Counted from the stretch's first letter, positions 46,301 through 59,235 are shown. The stretch is DNA of 64,000 bases from Opisthorchis felineus (GCA_004794785.1 SJOL01004778.1:190521-254520), one strand, 5' to 3'. Numbers and translations are program-made. The notes: generated from the letters alone by a model not told the origin.

Positions 46301-47385
46301 CCTCTAATTCTGTATTAGAACCTGGATATCCACATAAACCTGAAAGTCCACAGGAGCTTCAGAGTGGAGTTCACGCGCGCGTAGCCAGTTACTATCTACA
46401 TTGGCTGAGTAGAAGTATGGAGATGTTGATAACTCAGAACGTTTATGTTGGGCCAGCAAGGGCCCATTCTCTATCCACCTTTCTTGTTTTCATCTCTCTC
46501 TATTCAGCTTCATGTGGTTGTGCGCTGGTGAGTCATTTCTCTCGAGGTTGCTTGACAGACAGCCAGCCTTTCTCCCGAGAAGCTTTTGGTAGCACTCTAG
46601 GAACTCTAGGACGAATGTAACTCACCAAGTCCCGAATGTCCTTGTCGATACAGTTATCAAGAAGGGATAAGTGAAAGTACGGGTCACATAATTTTGTTAT
46701 CCGTTTCCAGGTATAAAGACTGTACAGATATATATCTCTGGTAACTTATCTGAAATCCAATACATTAGATAGCATCAAATGAACCCGTGACGTCAGATGT
46801 CTGAGAGGATGAACTTCCTTAAAGTTATACCATCAGCTGCATAGCTACAAACCTTCAAAGTTAGGAATAAATTTGAGAATGGATTACAGTGTTGCGTCCT
46901 ATCGAACTCTCTGAATGTTTTCTGTAGTGAAACAATGATCCGGACACACGCAGCTTTTGATGGATCCGGGGTCCATAGTTATCTTTTAACATTGGGTGGG
47001 TATAGGGATTGTGACAAGAAAAACTGAGTAAATAGGATTCTAGACGAGACTAGGCATCATGAAGTGCAATTCGGCCAATGGTAACCATCGTGGTGTTATT
47101 AGTTTCTCCTGTGCTGTGACTACTCACAGCAATTAATGCAGTCGCAACAATCATAAACTAGAAACATGATAGTGACCGTGGAAAGTTCGGTAGAGTACTG
47201 CTACGGTACTGTGAAAAGCACACCACTACAATCCCAATGTCTAAAGTCAATGAAAACAAATTGTGTTACGGATGACCAGGAATCCCTGTTTTCAACACTG
47301 AGGAAGTTGGTCATTTATGTTGTAAATAGGCGAATTTCCGGTATTTTTGGCTAAAACATTGTGGACTATTGTATGGACGTAATAC
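46301..47385. other. intergenic, nothing recognised
   Basis: Open frames up to 67 codons without motifs. Nothing else was seen. Confidence 0.5.
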
Positions 47386-47640
47386 ACTACTCATAAGGTT
47401 GCTGAAAACTTTGACAGCCAACTACCGGTTTCGCCCTTCTTGGGGTTCATCAGGTAGGCGTAGTCCCAGAGTTTTCGTCAACCTTATGTTATACCTGAAC
47501 CCAAATTGGACTGATTTCGACAAATACACTCATTTGCATATCACCTAGGTTTTTACGAGAGATTCAGCTGGGTTCCAGGCCAGTCTCCCGTCAAAACCAA
47601 ATTCTTATGCAAATGAGTGTATTTCGCTAATTTTGGACTA
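47386..47640 (-). repeat. H1 repeat, copy i, left ribozyme arm plus complete centre
   Basis: From left to right: H1 end (TACTCATAAGGTTGCTG), the minus-strand hammerhead (47412-47467) and ACCTGAACCCAAATTGG. A perfect 15-bp inverted repeat follows, TACACTCATTTGCAT (47525-47539) with ATGCAAATGAGTGTA (47607-47621), around the central hairpin (ACGAGAGATTCAG at 47555-47567 with CCAGTCTCCCGT at 47580-47591). The copy ends shortly after the right inverted box, so the plus-strand ribozyme arm is missing. Both boxes include the octamer ATGCAAAT, a known POU-factor site; function here is inference. Confidence 0.75.
47412..47467 (-). ncRNA. hammerhead ribozyme, H1 family
   Basis: On the minus strand CTGATGA (47453-47447) and GAAAC (47432-47428) flank ACCCCAAGAAGGGC. 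Three G-C pairs of helix II remain, while the pair next to the core has become A·C. Helix I pairs GCCTAC with GTTGGC (five of six). Helix III is the self-complementary ACCGGT, and the cleavage site is GTA. It could be a slow or inactive ribozyme because of the helix II change. Confidence 0.55.
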
Positions 47641-49582
47641 TCGTTTTCTGTGCCGTTGCTTATATCTGGTCGTTTCAGAGACAATCATTGCCATAAAACA
47701 GGTTCTGAGTCTCACCATTATCCGGCAACCCTAAAAACGTTCAAAATTTTGGTTACATTGTTACACTTCTCTCCAGTTACGACTTCGGAAAGCAACAAGC
47801 GAGTGTAGTTGCATTAGGCATGTTGCTGTATTTCGGAGGGAATAAAACTTGTATTTGTTCTAACCGTGCATAACTACATCGCTCAGCTGACAAAAACAAT
47901 CGCCAGGTGGACAGATATCCTACCTTCAGGCCTAAAATACAAACGGGCTCATTAGACAATGCATCGAATTAAAGAGCTCTCTCCCTGTGGGATGCTTCCT
48001 GGAATTACTCGAACCTCTCACAACACAAATGCATATAATAGGCCTTTTCCTGCAATCTGCGTCACAACTGGATCCAGAGTGATATGCCCCGTTTTCTGAT
48101 GAGGACCCAGCTTCATCATATTTGCTCAGGTTGTCTAAACCTTTATGATGTGTCGAAACGGTTTGATTTGGAACTTTCAGTCACACTGAAGGATATTGTT
48201 TACCCCCTGCGTTCGTTCTCTTCCTGGTTGGGGCTGTTCATCATCTTCATGACTACTGGCATTCGTTTGGTCGTAGGTTTGTATTGTGAGATGCACAGTT
48301 TGGTTGTAAACGTTCTACCACCAATCCAGATGACGTGGGTTGTTGTGTAACGAATTGTTGAGTGACGTAAGTTAGAGTACGTTGAGCAGTTGCATGCGTA
48401 TGTTTATATTCATACTGGTTGCCGGAAATGACCCGTGTTATCGATTAGTTTTCGGGTCCGTATTGCTAACTGGTTGTTATCGACGTAATCTTTGATCTTA
48501 TCTCCTTTGTTTCAGTACATTGGTCGGCACTCGGATGAGACTGATCAGTGCTGAATCTGAACAAGCAATCCTCCCTTTATTTTACTGAATTTGCCTTTCA
48601 TAGACTGATTACAACCAAAGATTAAAATGGGCTGGTTTCAGAATGTTCATTCAGATTGTTGTCAACACAACTAAGATCACCAAACATGTGTCACTGGATT
48701 TCTTTCCCAACCAAGCACACGAGAGCTGTCGTCTGCTACTTTCCTGTAGGTTAGCTGATGAGATACCAAGTTGATGCTTCCCCCCGGGCACAAATCTGTT
48801 GTATCCCGTGGGGTTAAGCATATTCCTGTCGGATTTTCCATGGTCCGCCCAAACGGATCGGAACTGGTTTGTGACATCGGTTGGTTTGTTTACTTCTGGC
48901 ACAACACAGTAAGCCTAAGTTTTCTCAGGGGTCGTTATCACTTTAAACTTACTTGAATATCTGAAGATGTAGCTGTGACTTCTCTCCAAATTTAGCACAA
49001 TGGTTATTCTAATGTTCTCACTGCGCTGGTCATCAGCGGCGAGAAAAAACCATCCTGTGTGTGTCAGTTTTATGAGTCAATGTTCGGCCACGCGTTCCAT
49101 TGTACGAGCTTTTTATTCTCTAGGACAGTCACTGTACTTGTTCAGCAACCCAGGCACACGTTGGATGTTAATTTCACCGTCACTTATACAGTAAAGCCCT
49201 TCAAATAGTGAGGCCACTTTCGGGGACATTTTCGAATCTCCCCTGTATTACCAGTGTAATTCCTAGGAGATAAAGTTCCATTTACTCGAACAACGGACAT
49301 CAGACACAAATCTCCAGAGCAGCAAATCCCACCTTAAGTGGACAGCGGGTTGCACGGTGGTGGACTCTTTCGACTTAATATATCCCTTTATTAATCTGTA
49401 CTCGCACAATTGTAGGCGACTAGGTTCAGGTTCCCGTACCACATGTCTGCAAAGATAGCTTAACGAGCAACTAAGTAATCAAGCTTGGAAACGGTCCACT
49501 TTGTCTCGGGACGGTGCTGCCGAGTTGTCACTTTTGGGTCTGTTTTCTTAAGCACTAATCAGGTGGAACAAGCCTCGCTTTC
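47641..49582. other. intergenic, nothing recognised
   Basis: Overlapping short frames on both strands, for example at 48084-48350 (hydrophobic, no domain) and 48651-48956. No RNA gene or shared repeat was found. Confidence 0.5.
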
Positions 49583-49724
49583 GCAAACTGCGCGCAGCTT
49601 AGGTCCAGGCAGAACACGAGGATGATGGGAACTCGGAGACTGCGCCGAACTGATGAGCTTCAAGCAGGGTGAACCCGGTGATGGGTTGTCGAAGAGATTT
49701 CAGCAATCATATGAGTAGTGTTCC
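49583..49724 (+). repeat. H1 repeat, copy j (right half)
   Basis: TTAGGTCCAGGCAGAACACG, GATGATGGGAACTCGGAGAC, TGCGCCGAA, CTGATGA, GCTTCAAGCAGGGT, GAACCCGGTGATGGGTTGTC, GAAGAGATTTCAGCAATC, ending in ATGAGTAGTG. CTGATGA is intact, but GAAAC has become GAACC and helix II has lost pairs, so the ribozyme is probably dead. Confidence 0.6.
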
Positions 49725-52620
49725 GTTAAAAAAGTTTTAAATTAAATAAATTGTCGGTAGCGTGGCATCTTGAAAAAACCCATTCGAAAATAAATTTCGT
49801 TGCTTAGAAGTCAAGGTGACTTGTCCACTGAAAACCTGTGCGCCTCAATTGTCTTTGAGCAGCGGAGTGCATCGAACTGACGTGTATGTGAACATGATAG
49901 TACGCTGAGTGAATAAAGCAACCCACCAGCAGATGTTTTACTTCACAGGCTTTGTCTGATGAAGAATCCTCATGTCGGCCGGAATGTTTGGTCACACCTC
50001 AAAACGAGAATATATATACCAACTAAGAGAAAGAAGACAGGTTTCTGGTTTGACAGTGGTGTTACCAGATCATTTGGCATGTGTAGAGTTATCGGAATTT
50101 CTCAACAGCAACTGTAGATCTAAGTTAGTTCTCTGGTCAAAATGCAAGGTCTGTGGCCATCGCAGATATATGAAACTGGCGGGTGTATATCATGCGTCAA
50201 CATAGTCTCATGGCCAAAGTTATCTCGCGAAACAGTTCATATTGGCTTCTTGAATAACGCTGAGAAAACACGTACACGTTACTGCTAAAAAATATGCGAA
50301 AATGTCTGAAAACTGACGTGCTACCCATAACATCGTTAAGTAAACTTAGTCCCAGAGCTCAAAACAGCTACACCGGAATCTGAAATGAATGCTAAGACGT
50401 GCATTTGGGGTGCAGTTTAAAACGTGGCATGCTCATCATCTATAGACTCGAGAAACGAAGTGGAGTACGAACCAGGAACTGTTGGATATACACATTATTA
50501 CATTACACATTACATTACGATAAAGGCACGACTGGAAAATAGAGTCATACATGAGAGACAGTTAAAATATTTGCGTAAAAGTAGTTTAGGCGGTAAAGAG
50601 TACGATAAAAAAGCGTTATTTAAGTCACTCAACCGGGGTCGATTGAAAACCGTGGCTGGTCAGGTTGGTGGGATCACTTGACGTTTTCAATGACACAAAG
50701 TTGGTTCGTGTAGTCAAGTGGCAACCGCCTCTGCTGTTGCGAGTGGGTTTTATCTGTAGGCCTTGGAACGATCTGTTGGCACTCTAGTTGAAGGACTCAG
50801 CCGGATTGATCCGGTGATTTGTATCAATCAGGTGAGCTGTACTGGTACTCAGCACATGTTTCGCCTGTTCAGTTCCGCCGTGTGACGACATGTGCCCAGC
50901 AATTTGATACCGATTATAAAAAAGTTACATATGTGGAGCACAATTAGGCAGCATCCCCATGCTTTCACTCAATATTAATTTACAATGCTGGATCGTTGAT
51001 ACAGTCTGGGCGGTAAGCCACACTGACCAAAGTGATGGACATATTAAATAGACGCAGTTGCCTGTTCGAGACTAAGCTTCAGCATTTCAGCGTTGTGGTC
51101 TTACTTATTCACTCATTGGGCACTCATGACCACTCTTACTGTCTTCGACTACCTGGAATTCCTGATGGTCGCTGGTCACGGCGGGCTTAGTGGTAGACTT
51201 ACTACTCTCTTCTTTTCAACCGGATCGCAAATGCTTCCTGACTTTGCTACTTGGGCCTCGGAAATTCACCTACTGACAGTCAATCATTAGTGGTATACAT
51301 GAATGACTGGGTTGGGAGGTTGGATAAGAACGAGAGTAACTCACAAGGTAGATACTCCACCGTGTCTACAGCAATTTGGATTACAATTAAAATTTTGTGC
51401 ACAGAAAAACGTGGGTGAATGCCAAATAAGCTAGAGCGATCCTACGGGGCTGCGACGACAGGGAAACCCTATTCAGTAGTATGCAGACAGACTATTCCTT
51501 TAAAGTAGCTATGTTACTTGATGCTGTCCATCTTCTAAACAACAAATGCTACAGGTAGACGTTGTGGCTGTGTACAAGGATGTAGATCGCTTCGAAACAT
51601 GGAAACACTGCCAGTGTGCAAAGAATTTCGTTCGTGTTTGGCGACGATGCAAACTCACACCAGAGGCATGGACTTGCCTCACTTGGTGCCAGCGAAAGTG
51701 CCCCATAACTAGCAGAACGCGCTCGCAAGCCAGTCGTTGAAGATCGTGATAGCGTACAAGTCAATTTACTACCGGAATTGCTTCCGTATGTATCCTCATA
51801 AGTCACGCATCAACAAATCTAGCAGAGCATCATTACCAACCTTCACAAATACAAGCCCAGCGCAAACGATAGGTCAAGAAGTATCAACATCAACTCAAGT
51901 CCAGCCGTTTAAGTGTTTTCTGGGGGTAAGATATCAAAACCCTCTGAAAGAAGCTTTCGTGGATTCCAAGCAGGAAGACGCCAAGACACCCACTACTTTC
52001 GGTATGATGGCTGCTGCTTCCGTTTTGATTTGGAAATCAGACTATATTTGCCGCTCACTCCGATAAACAGTCGACACAAACTGCATACACAATGCATGTC
52101 CCAATCATTTCAGCCTAATACGCTGTAATTCCCAGTTTAGAGGCTGAGTCTTGCTTATGCATCATTCTGTTACAAGTTTGCTGCTGTCAGCTAGCTCCTG
52201 CGATGCTCTGAATCACCAAGAGCAATACCAGCGTAGTACACAACGGCAGTAAAATGATGGTTTCATAACTACAAAGCCGAATAGCTCTCACTTGACCTTT
52301 AAGATTCAGAGGGCATCGCATTTGATGTTAACGATGAAGTAAAAATCGGCGAGCTTTGCATCAGTTTTTACACTACGCGCACGGTACAATTAATACCTAC
52401 GCATCTACTGGTATATGTAAATCCATGTCTACTCTAAAAACTCAACAGAGCTACAAAAAGCTGAAAGTTGCAGTGAAATTTCCCACTCCAAAGGCGAAAA
52501 GGATATATAACAACACATGATCACTTCAGCTATTCTAGTGAGTACTGACTGAGTAGACTATTGACCGTCAAATAATCCGGGTCCAGAGATCTTTCGCTTT
52601 TTGAAATTTGTCCGACCTTA
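49725..52620. other. intergenic; ATTACAC microsatellite, otherwise unrecognised
   Basis: A short imperfect ATTACAC array lies at about 50490-50518. Open frames up to 109 codons (51737-52066) overlap in several frames and carry no recognisable motif. Confidence 0.5.
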
Positions 52621-52647
52621 CAACACAACACAACACAACACAACACA
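52621..52647 (+). repeat. (AACAC)n microsatellite
   Basis: About five uninterrupted CAACA/AACAC pentamers. Confidence 0.9.
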
Positions 52648-55600
52648 GCGCAGAGCAGAGAACCCAGACCAACAAATGGTTGCAGGGTTGGTCTCTGATA
52701 GGATATCGTAAACCATAACACAATCGGTGTACCCAGAACGTGTACATAACAGGCATACATTAGATTTGGAGAGACCACATGTGGTTGGTTCCTTGGGGTC
52801 GCTTTCAATGGTAAAGTTCTACACAAAAGTCGCACCTTTTGCTTAGCTACTTTAGGTGACCAATCTCAGTAGATTTGCAAGCATCTGTATTATCAAAGGC
52901 TATTGTGATTGTGAGTCAACGATACGCCTAAAATGTTCACTCGCGTGATATGAAATGAAGCTATGATCGGTCTACTACTCAGTCGAAGGTAGGCTATTTT
53001 CGGAATTACATGGGCCCTGATTAATTCAGACTTCATATTGGTTTCAAGCACAACAGGTGCGCTGCGACTGATGCAAGCTTAATGCGCCTGTGGCCGGAAA
53101 AATCATTTGGGGTGCATTTTTTAGTTGGAAACAACTGATTAGCTTCAGCTGTCAGGAACGATTCCTCGCCTACACTGTTCACAAAAAAACTCATTTAATT
53201 GTTCCCAACTGGTTACCCAAGAAATAAGGCCGCACCTCCCCAAGGCGATTCACACAAAGTCCTGGTCACTGACTATATCTGAATATTTCACTGTAGACCT
53301 TCTGTGGCAGTGTTACGATAACCTGTAATTTAAAATCGTGGGGCTCAATGGTTGCTCCGGATATCCACCATATGTCTCAGTGCACAAGTAACTATGCGCT
53401 CTAACGTCCTGTTGGTTAACTGTAGTTTGACGTTAGTGTGCGGACATTTGGTCATTCTCAATTGAAATTTCGTTAAACTAACCGGTGCATTTCGTTTTTA
53501 TGACATAGATTGACTTAACTTAGAGGAAAAAATTCAAACTAATTGTGGCTTTCCTTTTAAAGTCCTACTGCTACTAGGAACAAAACGGATACGATTTGAA
53601 GAAAAATGCAGCAATACGTATTTTCGAGTATGAAGGCCGCAATAATCGATCCTCCGCGCAAACGTTTGAACTGCTTCCGGAAGTGACCGATCGTCATTGA
53701 GTGTGATAGGTGTTGGTGTACTCTGAATGCAGGGTCGATCGTTGTGTATGCGTCAGAGTGCTCACGAAAGACAATACTTTGGGAGTACAACGGAAAAGCA
53801 CAAAAAACACAAATTCAACTCAGAAGCGAAGCGGGACGTATTACAAAGATATCTGAGCGCTGCCTGTACCATTATCCAGAGGACCAATGAGTACAACTCT
53901 CATGCCCGGTAACACAAACGGACATATTCTGCTTTGCTCTGTATCTATTGTTTTGTAATAATATGATCTCGAGTTTAAACAAATACACGATGAAGTGTTC
54001 AGTAATCTGAGTTGGAAGAATAAATGTGATACGATGGACGTGCTTATGTGCAGCAATGTGTCGAAATATTGGCAGCTCGGGTGAGTCTGTTGGTTGTTGG
54101 TCAGGTGACCGAGCTTGCCAATCAACCTGCAAACGTTTCGTCACCAAACGTTAGCAACTTAACCGGCAACCTCGGGGAACAGAGCAATAAACAAGGTTTT
54201 TGTGCGCTTTAAGGCCCATAATTTAAAAATGCAGGTTGCTTGGTGTGACGATGTCGTGCAGGATCTTCCGTGAAATAGCCGATGGAATTAGACAATTATA
54301 AGCGTGCTCGAATTACGCAACCCACCGTGCAAGTGCATTTTCTGCCTTGCAGTCCTACTGGCATGAAATGATGGTGAAAGGGAAGTGTCACCTCGGTTAC
54401 AGGTGATGCTCAAATTTGACATTCAGTTAATCATTCATAATCACATAGTGTTGGCATAGGTAGATGGCCGAATACAAGGATCACAGTGATGTTCCGTTAG
54501 CCCGAGGAGTAACTTAATGAAAGCTTGTCAGTGAACTCCGAACCTCCGTCCCGAGACCTATGGAGCTGCGCACCACCTACACTCCTGCGTGATGTCCCTA
54601 GATCAACCGGCACACCAAACTTGAATTATTGAATGACAGTGGTCGCTACAGGAGCGTTAGGCGCACTGAATTTGACTGCTGTGGCGCTCATGAAAGCCGT
54701 GCCTCAACACTATACGATTTCTAAAAGCTGCCGTTGAATTTTCACACTGATACGCAAGCCAAACATGCTTGATCATCCCATAAAAACGACTCCGAACAGC
54801 ATCGCGTTTTGCTTTGGATGTACATGGTATTTGATAAGGCTCTTGCACTATTATGACCGCACCTTGTCTGTGTAAGGAGTGGGTGAGGTCCCAAGTACTT
54901 TTACCTTCATTTTGTCTGTGAAAAGTGTCACTTTGTATCACCTACGAATAGGATTGGTAAATGTCACAAACGGAGAGCAGGCCAGATCATGCAACAGTGG
55001 TGCTGCGTTAAAATGTTCACTGGAATGATCGTGGAAGTGATCATAGTCACTGACAGCAACACCAGATGATGTACAACCACATCAACTTATTTGAATAAAG
55101 CATCATGGAAGGAAAAAATTGGACAGGGAGGGATAGCTAGCCTTCCAGAAATATTCGAGGTGCTTACATCAACAACCAGTCAGATAACCAGACAGCATGA
55201 ACGCCGCTGCCACCGGCTGGCCACCACCCTAACCAGTGTCTCCGGCCAAGCACGGGACGGGATACATGGATACCATCCTACAAGGATAACAGCATCAACA
55301 CCTGCCACCCCCTCTGCCATGTTGTATTTTGTCCAGCACTCCGAATTAGGCACGAAAAACGACGCTTTCCGGTAGACACTAGCTCGGCATGTGTAGCACA
55401 TGGCCCAAAGACCTTAACTTGCAGGGCTGAGTGAGTACTTCCTGGTTCACTAAAGACTTGATCAGGTCATCCCAAATTTGCTGGTTTCAGCCGAATTCAG
55501 CTATAGTTCTGAAACACTTGTAGTTAAAGACACGGTGTCCCATGTTCTCCTCTGAAGTGGTCAAATCTCAACCGTGCAACAGTGCAGCCCACAATGTAGT

Positions 55601-56659
55601 CTGAATTTCATATCGGATTAGCAAGGCACTACAGATGCAATTATGAGTGAAGGAGAGTGGCCTAGTTCCATCGGAGGTAACAAGCCCTTTATGGTTCGTC
55701 ATCCCAACTCATTTGGGTTGGGATGCCGGCTTCGGTTTTTTTTCAAGCAAGCAAGACACACGAATACTGGAAATCCGACCTTGCTCTCAAATTCTCGGAT
55801 ATCGCAAGCATCGCTCCAGTGTTTTCCGACATTCGGGGTGTCATTTAAACTGTGCGGCATTTTCTCTCATGTACTCCAAGGTTCCATTCCTGAAAGCAAC
55901 CCTCACTTCCCTAATTTTAACTTTTCCCACCTCCAAACCTCGCCCTTGTCCAGTTTCGTTCCAAAGCTGGCGTTTGTACCTAAGTTCAGTTCAGTTAGTG
56001 AATAGATCGAACAACTTTGAAATCCGTAGCTCTGGCGACTTCACTGTTTATACCTGACGTCAATGCAGACAGGCGTGCACTGGGGACTTTCCACCCTCTC
56101 ATTGATCTCTCTCAGCCTATCCCATTTCCAGCTGGTAACAAGGTCAAAGACACTACACACATTCTTGACCGTTTTCTCACCTCAAGTCCCGCCCAATGTA
56201 ACTTTTACTGTGCCGCTCATCTTGGTTCTCTCGACTATAGTGCCATGTCATGATTTAATCTTACCAGTTTCCCTCTGTCGATATGCACCTCACGAGATGT
56301 ATTCTAGAATTACTCGCCGACAAACTGGGAGGGCCAGAGTGGCTATGTCACTGCCCACTCGTAATCTTGAGAAATGTATCCTTATTCCCAGACAACCTGA
56401 GCTCGTGAAGAGTGCCTCGTTATTCCTCACTGTTTCAAGCTTAGCAGTCCGCCTTCTTTTGGACGGTCTAATTGTGTGCGCCTCCGTACAGTGAAGAAAC
56501 AGAAACGCTCATTGAATGATTGGCGACCTGTATTTCTCAATTCCAACTTTTTGCCGCCCTGCTGTTTGGAGTAGCCACCCGTCTTTGTTGATAGTGTGAG
56601 GTTTCGGGATTTTTCAGTTGAGACTGAGTGCTGTAAGTGAAGTCAATCAATTTGTGCTG
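52648..56659. other. intergenic, nothing firmly recognised
   Basis: A pair of open frames at 55643-56057 and 56017-56494 (up to 143 codons) is Ser/Pro/Leu-rich and overlapping, which suggests pyrimidine-rich composition rather than coding. The minus strand near 54115-54140 contains GTGACGAAACGTTTGCAGG, similar to a minus-strand sequence near 63332-63355; this may be a PLE-type flank, unproven. Confidence 0.4.
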
Positions 56660-57260
56660 AAAAGCCTAGGAACAATGTATGGTTGTTTATTCTTATTGGT
56701 AATTATCAGCTGTGCGCATCCCAAGAAACTCAAGGAAGTTTCGAACCCGTGATCTCCCAGATAATAGTTTGAATACTTGACCGTTCGCCACGGGCGGCTG
56801 AACACCACTGTGAGTAACTCGCACTTAGACGGGATACAGCGCCACTCACCCTTCAGTCACGGAAACCACATCATGTTGTCATGTATTGATTGGCTTCTCG
56901 GGTAACGGCTTGTCAGATGGAAGTTTAATCCATCGGGTGAATTTTATGCTTCCTCTGAGCAAACAATTTATAAATAGCTCAGAGGAGGAACATAATTCAC
57001 CTGACGAGTGAGACTTCCATATGAGTAGTCGTCACCCGAGGGGCCATCAAGACGTGACCATGTGATGTGGATTCCGTGATTAAAGGGTGAGTGATATTAC
57101 ATCTCAAGTGCGAGCTAATCACACTCCTGACGAGCCGAACGGTCAACTGCTCAGATGACTACCCGGAAGGTCGCAGATGTTAAAAACCCTGGAGTTTCAT
57201 GAGATGCACACTGCTGATGATTCGAATGTATATGAAACAGCTGTACGGTGCTCAGACTTT
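56660..57260. mobile_element. H2 fold-back SINE, copy B
   Basis: Large inverted repeat with arms of about 290 bp and a 16-base loop (56961-56976). Around the centre, CCTCTGAGC and GCTCAGAGG are perfect; further out, arms such as CACGGAAACCACATCA and TGATGTGGATTCCGTG match closely. The outer parts of both arms are H2 SINE units: right, a tRNA-Ser/Leu-like head (57138-57180) and hammerhead (57206-57253); left on the minus strand, GAACGGTCAAG, GGGTTCGAAAC, CTGATAA and a decayed tail. It has the same plan as 13300-13860, with a better preserved centre. Confidence 0.75.
57206..57253 (+). ncRNA. hammerhead ribozyme, H2 family
   Basis: Helix I: GCACACTG (57206-57213) with CGGTGCTC (57246-57253), six of eight pairs including a wobble. 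CTGATGA is at 57214-57220 and GAAAC at 57234-57238. Helix III is AC-AGCT-GT, with the GTA site ending at A57245. ACAGCTGT is fully self-complementary, so a dimeric form is possible. Helix II (TTCGAATGTATAT) is poor in this copy, so activity is doubtful. Confidence 0.5.
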
Positions 57261-57664
57261 CAATATGTAGTAACGAGATGAATCGCGAGGTCAGCCGTTT
57301 GCTGCGGCTAGTCAAACTGGTAACCGACAAGTTCGTTTAAACATGGGCGACTGACGCGTTCTTTGTGTGCTATTTCCGCCCGTTGGGTCCCCTATTCTGA
57401 TGTATGCATAAACATTCAGCTGCTCCCGACGTGTCCGAACTGTTGAGTGGCCGTGTGCGACCATGTCACAATACACCTTAATGGCAGAACTCCCAAATCC
57501 ATCTCTGTTGGATTCCGGCGTTTTTTCGTCGGCACCTTCCGCCGTGTTATTTCTTTCGGCACAGACCGATTTGTCTGCAAACAACGGCATCCGGTATCCC
57601 TTTTCTAGTGACTCGTTCACATAACTGAGACCGCCACAATCGCCCTCTTTTGAATACTAACGTG
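57261..57664. other. intergenic, nothing recognised
   Basis: A 102-codon minus-strand frame (57620-57312) lies directly downstream of RTE-4 on the same strand. It has a normal composition but no motif I recognise, and it is not similar to any RTE C-terminus seen in the window. Confidence 0.4.
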
Positions 57665-59235
57665 CTATGTTTCCCCCATTGGTCCAGCGTCCTTCTGGTC
57701 TGCTGTGGTCTTTGATCCGTAGCAAATCATCGCGAAACGCTCCACAACTTCGAGTGCCTCCCCCCTGATTGCAAGTGGCGTGTTCAGTGACTGCATGTCC
57801 ACGAACATGACCTTACACTTTGTGCATGCAAAGTTCATACCAAAGGACGGCATGACTTTGGTCAGTTCATCCAAAAACCCCTGCGCCTTCTCCTCTGCGA
57901 ACGCGAGAACAATATCGTCCGCATATTCCAGATCGACAGGGTTTTCGTCAGACGCTTTCAGAACACCAAGGTTTTGAAGACCTTCCAGCGTTCGTCTGAT
58001 TATCTCATCGATCACGAAATGGAATAGGAAGGGAGAGAGTGGGCACCCCCGACAGACACCGGTTTGTGTACGGAAGCTTTTGGAGAGCTTGCCGTATACT
58101 ATCACCCGTCCGGAAGTCTGATAATACAAAGCGCTTATGTTCACAAAATCCGAGGCATTCCTTGATGGGCAAGCGTGTCAAGGGGAACAGACCGGCCAAC
58201 CGAGTCGAATGCGTCTTGGAAATCCAGAAGTACTAAAATTGTGGGTTGTTTGTACGTGTGGCGTTGCTTTAGCGCCTGACAGAGTGTGAACACAACCAAT
58301 ACCAGGCCGGAACCCCGCTTGTTGCTCTCAAGTCAGTTTCATGAGCCACCAGAAGGCGACGAAGCACAAGTGCCGCCAGTAGTCTCGTTACAAGCGCGGT
58401 TAAGCTGATCCCCCTGTGGTTACCACATTCACTACGAGCCCCTTTTTTGAACATGGGCACTATCATGACTCCCCCCACTTGTATGGGACAGTCTCCTTTT
58501 CCTAAATGCAACCAAGCAGATCAGACAAGCGCTGACTGAGGATTTCACCCCCATCTCTGAACAACGCGGGTGGGAGATCATCCGGACCAGAGGCTCGGTG
58601 GCACTTGAGAGAACATATGCACTCATAAACCTTCGAGGTCGTAGGGGGTTCCACGTTCACCGTTTAGGGTTCTACGTCAACTGTGGGCTCCAGATGAGTG
58701 GCAGCTGGTGGCCATGATAACTGTTGTTCGAAGTATTCGGCGCACCGGTCGAGGCGCTGATCTTTATTCAAGATGGTCACTCCCTTCTGGTCCTTGATGG
58801 TTTCGCTCACAAGTTTCCGGGGACCGGTCGCGCGGATCATCTGAAATAATCTCCGGGCATTATCGGCTTTCTGTGCCCACTTCACTTCACGGTCGGTTCG
58901 CACGCTCACCTTCACTTAACGTCTGATAATTCGTCGCATCACGTTATGTTCGGGGCCGGCTGGGATATTTCTCCGAGGTTTAAGGAGTGCCACTGTTCGG
59001 TCTGATATCCAGTGCTTGAGTGGGTCTGGTAGCGCCATGCCACAAGCAAAACTCCCGGCACTGTGCGGAGGTGGTGATCTCGTCCTGGTATGAATTCACG
59101 TCTGATGGTGGAGCATTTGGAAGAGACTCTAGAAGACGATTCTGGTACCTCCGTCTAACATCCGGATCTGCCAGTCTTTCAGTATCCAGGCGATTTTTCC
59201 GCCCTTTACGCGGTCCTGAAGGGGACTTTACACCG
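57665..59235 (-). pseudogene. RTE-4, reverse transcriptase, best-preserved copy
   Basis: Order on the minus strand from 59235: a pre-RT segment (ending HWISDRTVALLKPRRN near 58990), WAQKADNARRLFQMIRATG (about 58820-58880), a RLDRCAEYFEQQLSWP segment (about 58710-58760) and a KCHRASGPDDLPPALFRDGG segment (about 58550-58610). It continues with VPMFKKGARSECGNHRGISL (about 58400-58460), YYQTSGRVIVYGKLSKSFR (from about 58120) and GCPLSPFLFHFVIDEIIRR. LEYADDIVLAF has the catalytic YADD at 57914-57925. The 159-codon frame at 58144-57665 is uninterrupted. The frame leaves the family pattern after ALEVVERF, so the C-terminus and tail are deleted. The endonuclease is missing by 5' truncation. Confidence 0.8.

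Noticed and set aside
49950..49990. CTGATGAAGAATCCTCATG followed by GGAATGTTTGG, resembling the PLE-type hammerhead consensus.
   Set aside because: GAAAC is absent and helix II does not pair; too weak to call, though it may be an old PLE flank.
55640..56500. Overlapping plus-strand frames of 120-143 codons, the longest outside retroelements.
   Set aside because: Several frames are open at once and rich in Ser, Pro and Leu, as expected from pyrimidine-rich DNA; no domain motif was seen.
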